Below are positions 56,908 through 64,000 of a DNA stretch of 64,000 bases, in pieces. Within the stretch, counting starts at the first letter, position 1; every line of letters starts with the position of its first letter. The notes beneath the pieces are model-generated. The model had not been told where the DNA came from and made no database searches. It saw nothing but the letters and a program-made list of their open reading frames with translations. Made by a program: the position numbers and the translations under genes. Source of the DNA: Agrocybe praecox (lineage: Eukaryota; Basidiomycota; Agaricomycetes; Agaricales; Agrocybaceae); NCBI GenBank assembly GCA_964017145.1, contig OZ024843.1:1045001-1109000 (forward strand), written 5' to 3'.

Positions 56908-58506
56908 ATGCAACCGTATCCTTCTCGAACTACAACATTATATCAAATCTCTCTGATAACAAGATCTTTTGCCTACAAACATGTTTATCTCGCGCAAGCT
57001 AAGCGCAGGCTCAATCACAACGACGCTTCGCAATCACAACTACAACCATCTGCTACTAGACTCAGCGGGAGCGCGAAGCTCTTCGCAGATGCAGAGGTAG
57101 AGGAGAGACGAGCTGCTGAAGCTGAAGCACAGAAGAAAAAGTCGTCTCGGTTAGTTCAACTCGAGCAGGAGCACGAGAACTGGACCGGCGATGAGAATGT
57201 CAAGGATGCCGTCCTTCGTATGTTGGTGGATAAGTACAAACCATTGCGAACGGGCGGTATACAGAGCGCAGATGAGAAGTTGAAGAAGGTACCTCCGAAA
57301 ATCGGCTCTGCGTATGTGGACGATGGCCCCTCTGCGGATATACAACCAGCTCCAGCGGCGAATCTGACACCCAAATCTGGATCGTGGGCTACCGAGCCCC
57401 TTTTACCGTCCAAAGAGGGCCACGAACCATGGCATACGGTGTATAAAGCACCTGTACACGATACATCGTCTATCAAGCTCGCGCAGATGCCCCCAGTCGT
57501 GTCGTCGAAGCCTTCTGGTGTCGTGAATCCTGGCATGGACGATCGTGCGCGAAGGTTGGAGAGGGAACAGCGCAAACACACCATGCAAGCCAACAAACTC
57601 TCACAGGCGCGTGAATCGACGCTGGACTACCGACTTGGCATACAGGGCGGTCAGAGAGCCGGCGGTGGTAGATTTATGCCTACTAGTATGAAAGGGTGGA
57701 CAAGTATGGTTGAAGATAGGATTGAGGTATGTCTTGTTGGTGTTCGTCGTTACTTTCTGTGTTCTAAACATGCCTTTCTTTGGCTTGTAGAAAGCTAGGA
57801 AGGCTGGTCAATTTAATAACATCAAGGGCAAAGGAAAGCCTTTAGAGCGTTCAACGGAGGAATATAATCCTTTCATTGCTCGTGAAGAGTTTCTTATGAA
57901 CAGGATTGTCAGAAAGAACGGAGCGGCTCCTCCATGGGTCGAGTTTCAAGTTGGTATGGCTTCATTTATCCATCAAATTCTATGGCTGTACATTAATTAA
58001 TTACAAAAATATATGGAACAGAACTTGAGACTGCGACCACCACGTTTAGAGATATTCTACGGCAATCCTGGATGAGGCGGGCTATTCGCGTCCTGGCCAG
58101 TGAACATCCAGCAGAGATACTGCACAAACTCACCTTACAAGACATCCAAAAGCACTGCGATCCCGAATGGTTTGAGAAAGAGAAAGGATATCACGAAGCT
58201 GCGATCGCCCAGCTCAACTCTCTTGTTCGCAAATATAACGGCCTTGCACCTTATGCTGTTCGTCGCCCATATCATTCTCGCGACGCTGAAATCGGGAGGT
58301 TGTATGAAGATTGTGCAGAAGAAATCTTACAAATGATTTCGGAGCGGGTTTATTCGAATAAACCTCTCACGGAACCGACTCCCGGTAGTGGGGGGCGAAG
58401 TGGTCAAGGAAGTTCTCATGAACTCGAAGTCGGTCTAAACTCTGGCAGTTCCTTTATGCAGTGGCTCCGTGAACTCCTGCGGAGGTGGTTCGGCGTCACA
58501 GCATGA
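56908..58506 (+). CDS. DNAJC28/DUF1992-type mitochondrial protein
   Basis: Three exons in phase: 56908-57726, 57791-57953, 58022-58506, giving 488 residues. The N-terminus (MQPYPSRTTTLYQISLITRS) is rich in Arg, Ser and Thr and free of acidic residues, like a mitochondrial presequence. The DUF1992 domain, the conserved region of DnaJ homologue subfamily C member 28, covers about residues 265-325: MVEDRIEKARKAGQFNNIKG, then GKPLERSTEEYNPFIAREEF and LMNRIVRKNGAAPPWVE. The C-terminal 160 residues are helical and specific to fungi. There is no J domain. Function is poorly known; the yeast and human relatives are mitochondrial. An overlapping ATG at 56980 starts another frame and is not used. Confidence 0.88.
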
Positions 58507-59396
58507 AAAACCGAGGGGGCGACGACATTTTTCTACCTTTGGTAGATCATCATGATTTTTTCGACGAACGCTGTTTGGGTCCGACTCCACAAACGCACGA
58601 CGCACGCCCACGTACCAGAGTAATCATGCTGATAACACGCTTTCACCATCCACCATGATGATGAAATGATCTTCGCTTTCATCTAATCATGTTGCTGGTA
58701 CACGTCTCAGGTTAGGAAGAATGGTCCGAGCTTTGACAGTTCATACATAGAACGAAGGCATACCTAAAAGAGGGCCTAAGAAACAAATTAACGTCCTCGT
58801 GGACGCGACACATGCCGGAAGAGGCGATCCAGGCAATCGTGGAGAATTTATTGAATATGTATTTTGTTTCCTTTCTATTCCTTGTATCGATGATCTGTCG
58901 TTATGTAGCCTTTTGTCAGAAATATATCTTCTTTGCTTGTAATTTTTTCTCTTTGTTCTCGATGACGAAATATGGTAACGAGCAATAACCGGATCTGTGT
59001 TCAGGGGCGGAGACAATACGCTGTGCTGCCTCGAGGCACGCCTCACGGTTTGCAGGCTGCAAAGGGGTTTTGAAGGTCGTTCATCTAATCAAGTCAGAGT
59101 AGCAGGATTATAAATTGGACGCTGATTCTCGCTAGTCTACATCCTCAGCTTCAATCTACTTACCACCTCACAATTGTACGTATATTTTTCTTTTCCTTTC
59201 GTTGTCGTCAGCGTCGGCCTCGAGGACGCATCGTACATAAAAGTCCGCCCGGCAACGCGCCGCATGCTGATTAGCGCATGGGAAAGACTCAAAAGCCTTT
59301 ACTGACCGCTTTGCTTTTCTTCGCAGGTACTCCGTTCATTGTCCTTGACAGCACATCCCTTGAACACACTCAAACGCACAACAAAAGGTCTTTGCT
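58507..59396. other. Intergenic
   Basis: About 890 bp of 3' and 5' flanking DNA. A minus-strand ORF at 59046-58741 shows no domain. A leader intron for the next gene is possible (GTACGTATATTTTTC near 59176 to CGCAG near 59327). Confidence 0.45.
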
Positions 59397-59936
59397 ATGT
59401 CGACTACTAACGAAGATTACATTGTGGTAAGTTCCGTCGTCTTTCTGGGACAATAAAGAATGCGTCGCTCACGAATGGATACTCTTTATTTTCGGACAAC
59501 TCTACCTATCCACCTTGCTTCTGCTGCACTGCTATGCACCGTAATAGCCAGGAGACATCGTCGCAGTCCGCCATGGAGTGAAGGGAAGACAAGAGGGACT
59601 GGTCATTGGCTCACACATCGACTACGCTGTACGTCGTGCATTCACCCACACTTTACTCTATCTTCTTGAAGTCCTGGAGTCTAATGAATAACTCTTTCAT
59701 AGGGACGCCAAATCATTGAAGTCCAGCTCGATGGAGAGTTATACAATGCATGGTGTGTACCCGATCTTGCCCCTATCTTGCTTCCCATGGCCTTTCCCAC
59801 ATTTTTTTTTGCCGTTTACTGACATCCATGTCTCTCTTAAAGGTACCCCACCGTCACCCGCGTTAGGCGTACCATTCAATACACTCGTCCCAGCCCAAGC
59901 CGCCGTCGTACCGTCGAACGCTCAGTTTACTGGTAG
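59397..59936 (+). CDS. Small 84-residue protein from four short exons
   Basis: Exons 59397-59426, 59548-59628, 59703-59752 and 59843-59936 join in phase to 84 residues: MSTTNEDYIV, PGDIVAVRHGVKGRQEGLVI-GSHIDYA, GRQIIEVQLDGELYNAWYP and a basic tail (TVTRVRRTIQYTRPSPSRRR to SVYW). All introns have GT...AG ends. The core reads like a small beta-barrel (SH3/KOW/Tudor-like alternation of GDIVAVRH, GLVIGS, IIEVQL and LYNAWYP), while the tail is strongly basic, which would suit binding to nucleic acid or a basic-residue partner. I know no named family. No exon exceeds 32 codons, so it is invisible to ordinary ORF finding. The second acceptor (TAATAG before 59548) is the one that keeps the frame. Confidence 0.65.
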
Positions 59937-60277
59937 ACCAGTAAGAGCGGTACTTTCCGGCTCTAAAGAACACCGTCCATCTCGAATTTATTTTTCCAAC
60001 ACATGCATTCAATGGAAATTGTCTTCCGCCTAGTATAACTTCTTATCATAGGGTGGAGGTCTAGGCGGATGTTCACTGGGATTCGCTCACTTCCTCATAT
60101 TTTTTTCATTTGTATTTATATTACTGTACGGTCGATTTATTAGAGAGTACCGTACTAGACTCATGACTGTACGTTTTCTTCGATCATGAAATTACGGATC
60201 CTTTGCTTGATGCAATTATATTCTTGCGCCTCGACTAATCGTTCATCGTCAGGTACTGTACGTGCCTGATGATTTCA
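59937..60277. other. Intergenic, convergent 3' ends
   Basis: About 340 bp between the 84-residue gene (+) and the tyrosinase (-). No gene seen. The stretch from about 60150 to 60250 is similar to 62770-62860, i.e. the two tyrosinase copies share 3' flank. Confidence 0.5.
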
Positions 60278-61551
60278 TCATGCGTAGGTGTAACAATTTT
60301 CCCTAGTGTGAATGTCCATAACATCGCGAATCTGCAAAGTCTTGCCAATACTACCCATTGACAAGATATAATCCAGGGTAACATTGACGAACGGCGCAAC
60401 GGTGGTCGATCGACCAGATATCTGGTACATGCGAGTCTCTGGGTCAACGTTCTGCCATTTCCACCAGATGTAGTCCAGGTTTGCATGGTGCATGTAGAAA
60501 ATTGGATCTAACGAATACATCATCAATAGCCAGATAAAATCTGGGACGCAAATACTTACCACCTGGACTACCATAAAAGTCGCTCATGTCTCCGCCAACC
60601 GATAAATGACCACCATCGTGCATCTTATGATGAGGGAACCCGCTTTCCAGCTCGGTATGGAACAGTTCGAATGTAGGCTGGATCGTAGCGTTTAACCGGG
60701 CAGCCTCAGTGATATACATAAGAGCAGTGGTCCCATTCAATCCGCGAACAAGGCAATGATCGGTCACAAGAAGCGCCGGACCAAGTCTGAGGGTATAATT
60801 GGCGAAGGGTCCATCTTGAACGCAACCAAGGTAAGGGTTGTAAGTAAAGAAAGGACTGATAGCTTCAGGAGGAATGTCGTATGTCCCAGGGACGCCGTTT
60901 CCCCCGAAGCCAGTCTTCGGATCCCAGATTGGGGAATTAAGGTACCTAGGAGGTGGGTAATGTCGACCTTCAGATATACAAAGAAGAAAAAGAGGCACTT
61001 ACGACTCGGGAGAGTGCGTATCAAGAGTCCAATCCCAGTACCTTGAAATGTAATCAGAAAATAAGAATGCACCAAGGAAAGCTAGTTACGGATTTGCTCC
61101 TCTATAACCGCACTCGTTGCGTAAAGCCAGCTCGTACGATTTGAGGAATTGCCTGTGGAATGGTAGGAACTGGCCCTGTATCACATTATCAGCTATGCTT
61201 CTAACTTCTTAGAATTGGATGTACATACCACGTTATGCACGCTATCAGCGATAGATATATGGTGAGCCTGAAACTCGTCAAATCTCGTCCTGGCTTCTTT
61301 CATAATAGGATTTTGGGCGGGCAAGGATTGAAGACATTTTATAGCCTTGATATACTCATGTTTCTCGTGGTCACTCAGTGTTCGCCTATATCGAGCATCA
61401 AATTGTCATACAAGCAAAGCCTTCGAGAAAAAAAAACCGAGTACCATTCTCGTCGGACACGAGGGTCACGGCACTTGTTTTGCATTCCTATCTCTTGAGA
61501 AAGACCAAGCGACGTAACGAGAAGAACAGCGAGAAATACCAGACAAAGCAT
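60278..61551 (-). CDS. Secreted tyrosinase (copy 1)
   Basis: A type-3 copper oxidase converting phenols to o-quinones (melanin or cross-linking chemistry). ATG 61551 begins a signal peptide (MLCLVFLAVLLVTSLGLS); then VRREW/RTLSDHEKHEYIKAIKC across the first intron. CuA ligands: FQAHHISIADSVHNV and FLPFHRQFLKSYELALRNEC. YWDWTLDTHS follows. CuB ligands: HKMHDGGHLSVGGDMSDF, then DPIFYMHHANLDYIWWKWQN (HxxH with the adjacent His). It ends with ENCYTYA and TGA at 60278-60280, so it lacks the C-terminal lid domain of long tyrosinases and is about 350 residues. It is a tandem copy of the gene at 62871. The last 12 residues of copy 2 are missing here because of an earlier stop. Confidence 0.92.
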
Positions 61552-62199
61552 CGCAAGAGAGAAACGATGGACTCGTGGATAAACTTTTAGTATCGAGCGG
61601 GGGGCCTATTTTATAGAACTGCCTTATCATGACAGTCCTCGGGGAGACTGGTCAGATCCTCAGGCTTCGTTCATCCATCTTCATGGCGCAGGTGGAGGGA
61701 TGCTGGGAAAGGAAATACTGGATGAGTACGAGCGAGCCTTGACAAAGTGTCTAACCAACACAACTGTAAGGTCTGAGAAGGCGCAAAAGCCATCGAGGAT
61801 GGATAAACCGTCACTGGAGAGTGGCGAGAGCGAGAGAAGACACACCATCACTTAATGGCTCAGAACGTGGAAGGAAACATTCGTAATAGGATAAAACGCG
61901 CACGAAACTTTCCCAAACGTCTATGCAATATCAAATGACAGGCATGGGCGAAAAACAAACTGGAAAAAGCACTAAAAATTATCCCACCCCACCAACTTAT
62001 TCACTGCAGTAGAAAGTTCAAAGACAGCAAGCCAAACTGACGAAAAATGCGAGGCCATACGGAAGGAGCTTTATCTGCCACCGCCAGGCCTCGATAATGA
62101 ACGCAACCCAAACCTAACAGACAGACTCGAAGGTAAGTTTGCGTCACCAAAATGATTTGAAACCAACATCACCCTCCTTCACGCGCAAGTAGCATACGT
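61552..62199. other. Promoter region of tyrosinase 1 and spacer
   Basis: No gene supported. TTTTATAGAACTG at 61609-61621 could hold the TATA-like element on the opposite strand. The remainder (61650-62199) may be degenerate mobile-element sequence continuing into the RNase H-like stretch. Confidence 0.4.
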
Positions 62200-62430
62200 G
62201 AAAGTAGAAAAATGGTATGCAGCTACATTCGACCACGGATTGCGTGGATTCCTCGAAAACGAGCCGACCTACGAAATCACAGCAGGCTGGTGCCCGAGCC
62301 AGTGATATCACTGGTAACGAACTTCGCACAGACGAGATTGCCAAAGAAGCCAACGACCTCATTTGGTCTACATCAATCGAAACAACGCAAGCGAACGCAA
62401 TCCGCAGGGTGAAGGAGTGTACACAGAAGG
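62200..62430 (+). pseudogene. Possible retroelement RNase H remnant
   Basis: The plus strand reads VEKWYAATFDHGLRGFLENE, then EITAGWCPSQ, a frame break, and DITGNELRTDEIAKEANDLI. The pattern W-x-P-S/GH...I-x-GNE-x-AD-x-x-AKEA is the C-terminal signature of RNase H domains in non-LTR and LTR retroelements. The similarity is partial and broken, so it is a weak call. It lies between the two tyrosinase genes. Confidence 0.4.
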
Positions 62431-62870
62431 GTTAGAGGCACAGGACTCCAAAAATTGGTGGATTCGCAATCTTGAGCAAACTGTCGGGTTCACCCACACG
62501 CCCGACAAAAGGTTAACCAACACACCCAGCTCGTGGACACGCATACCCATCATTGCGCTGGTGTTCACGAAAGGGATATCGGGAGTTTGATTGAAGAAGG
62601 GGTAGTATCGTGGATGGTCATGATACACCGCTGCAATACAAAATTGTGACATCCCACCTGAACCAGCCGTGACATCAAGTGACAATTTTTAGTCTCCGCC
62701 CGATCATTTTGACGCCCAAAACTTGCCTAAAACGAATAAAGAGACTTCGGAAGTAAAAAAAAAACTACACACAACTATGACTGTACGTTTTCTTCCGTCA
62801 TGAATTCGCGGACCTTTGCTTGACGTAATTATATTCTTTTGCCTCCACTAATCGTCCATCATGAGGTATT
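62431..62870. other. Spacer between tyrosinase copies
   Basis: A minus-strand ORF at 62685-62368 has no recognised domain. The part after 62770 is the tyrosinase 3' flank, shared with the other copy. Confidence 0.4.
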
Positions 62871-64000
62871 TTAGGCGCCTGCAGTGATGACTTCATGATC
62901 AAGCGTAGGTTTGGCGTAGGTGTAACAATTTTCCCTGGTATGAATGTCCATAACGTCTCGAATTTTTACTGACTTGCCAATACTACCCATCGACAAGGTG
63001 TAGTCAGGGGTAACATTGTCGAACGGCGCAATGGTGGTCGATCGACCAGATATCTGGTACATGCGGGTCTTTGGGTCGATGTTTTGCCATTTCCACCAGA
63101 TATAGTCCAGGTTCGCATGGTGCAGGTAGAAAATTGGATCTAACAAATTCGTCAGTATTAGTCACTGGCTAAGATCTGGGACGCGAATACTTACCACCTG
63201 CACTCGTATAAAAGTCGCTCATGTCTCCGCCAACCGACAAATGACCACCAACGTGCATCTTATGTTGATGAGGTTGTGGCCCACCTTCCAGCTCCTTACG
63301 GAATAATTCGTATGTAGGCTGTATTGTGGCGTTCAACCGCGCAGCCTCGGTAATATACTCAACAGCAGCGGTCCCATTCAATCCGCGAACAAGGCAATGG
63401 TCGGTCACAAGAAACCTCGGACCAAGTCTGAGGGTATAATTGGCGAAGGGTCCATCTTGAACACAACCAAGGTATGGGTTGTAGGTCAAGGAAGGGCTGA
63501 TCCCCCCAGGAGGAGCAATATATGTCCCGGGGACGCCATTTCCTCCAAACCCAGTGCTTGGGTCCCAGATCGGTGAATCGAGGTACCTGGTCGGGGTAGG
63601 CAGTGTCAACCTTTAATTATGCAACCAAAGAAGGGAGGTACTTGCGATTCAGGCGATTGAGTATCAAGGGTCCAATCCCAGTATCTTGAAATGGAATCAG
63701 ATAATAAAAATATATCAACGAACGCTACCTACGGGTTTGCTCCTCTATAACCGCACTCGTTGCGTAAAGCCAATTCAAACGATTTGACGAATTGCCTGTG
63801 GAATGGTAGGAACTGGCCCTGTATCGTTGCAATGTCAGCTAAGCATCTACCTTCTTACTACTGGATTCACATACCACGTTATGTACGCTATCAGCGATAG
63901 ATATATGGTGAGCCTGAAATTCGTCAAATCTCGTCCTGGCTTCTTTCATGACAGGATTTTGGGCGGGCAAGGATTGAAGGCATTTCACAGCCTCGATATA
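62871..64000 (-). CDS. Secreted tyrosinase (copy 2), 5' end outside the window
   Basis: Colinear with copy 1 and with the same introns. Visible from the window end downward: YIEAVKCLQSLPAQNPVMKE, FQAHHISIADSVHNV (CuA), FLPFHRQFVKSFELALRNEC (CuA), the YWDWTLDTQS segment, YLDSPIWDPSTGFGGNGVPG, HKMHVGGHLSVGGDMSDF and DPIFYLHHANLDYIWWKWQN (CuB), ending CYTYAKPTLDHEVITAGA with stop at 62871. The signal peptide and first exon lie beyond 64000. All copper ligands seen in copy 1 are kept. The tandem pair suggests recent duplication; the RNase H-like remnant sits between them. Confidence 0.9.

Noticed and set aside
62368..62685. Minus-strand 105-codon ORF between tyrosinases
   Set aside because: Runs partly antisense to the RNase H-like remnant and has no recognisable motif.

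Overview
The window reads as nuclear genomic DNA of a filamentous basidiomycete, most likely an agaricomycete. The genes are broken by many 45-65 bp GT...AG introns and are densely packed. The identifiable products are those of such a fungus: an Argonaute, a fused Mo-cofactor enzyme, paired P450s, secreted tyrosinases, an AA9 polysaccharide monooxygenase relic and cysteine-rich small secreted proteins. I worked from sequence alone, so family calls rest on motifs and exon reconstruction. Exon joins were chosen by splice consensus, phase and family fit.

Left part (1-25 kb) is conventional gene space. After a poorly resolved first 4 kb come a 1007-residue coiled-coil protein (+), the DASH/kinetochore subunit Spc19 (+), a hotdog thioesterase (-), a full-length Argonaute (-), a gephyrin/CnxE-type molybdopterin enzyme (+, divergent from Argonaute), two tandem P450 genes (-), an intron-containing tRNA-Arg(TCG) (-) and a membrane-anchored ubiquitin-specific protease (+).

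Middle part (25.7-54.8 kb) is a mosaic of low-copy duplications and transposable elements. A small secreted protein (SSP) with eight cysteines occurs five times (four intact, one broken). A multi-gene block with the order SSP, LARP7-like La protein, unknown protein, small ORF, BTB protein, PPIL4-type cyclophilin is present three times (A about 28.8-35.0 kb, B about 41.7-47.7 kb, C about 47.7-54.8 kb). Different members are intact in different copies: LARP7 only in A, BTB and PPIL4 only in C. A shuffled copy of the protease/SSP neighbourhood sits at 35.0-36.2 kb. The gaps hold elements whose ends can be read directly: a three-layer nest (36.2-39.3 kb) with a perfect 9-bp target duplication on both Mutator-like copies and TA on the element between them, a second TA element (39.3-41.2 kb), two further terminal-inverted-repeat elements (29.0-30.4 kb), a poly-A-tailed SINE-like insertion with a 13-bp target duplication, and a solo-LTR-like insertion. 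For the last two an empty site is visible in a paralogous copy.

Right part (54.8-64 kb) returns to ordinary genes: an AA9 LPMO pseudogene with two nonsense codons, a mitochondrial DNAJC28/DUF1992-type protein, an 84-residue protein encoded by four short exons, and two tandem secreted tyrosinases (-), the second running off the window end, with a possible RNase H relic between them.

There is no CRISPR array and no obvious biosynthetic or defence cluster. The most unusual content is the reciprocally decayed triplicated block with its SSP family, and the nested elements.
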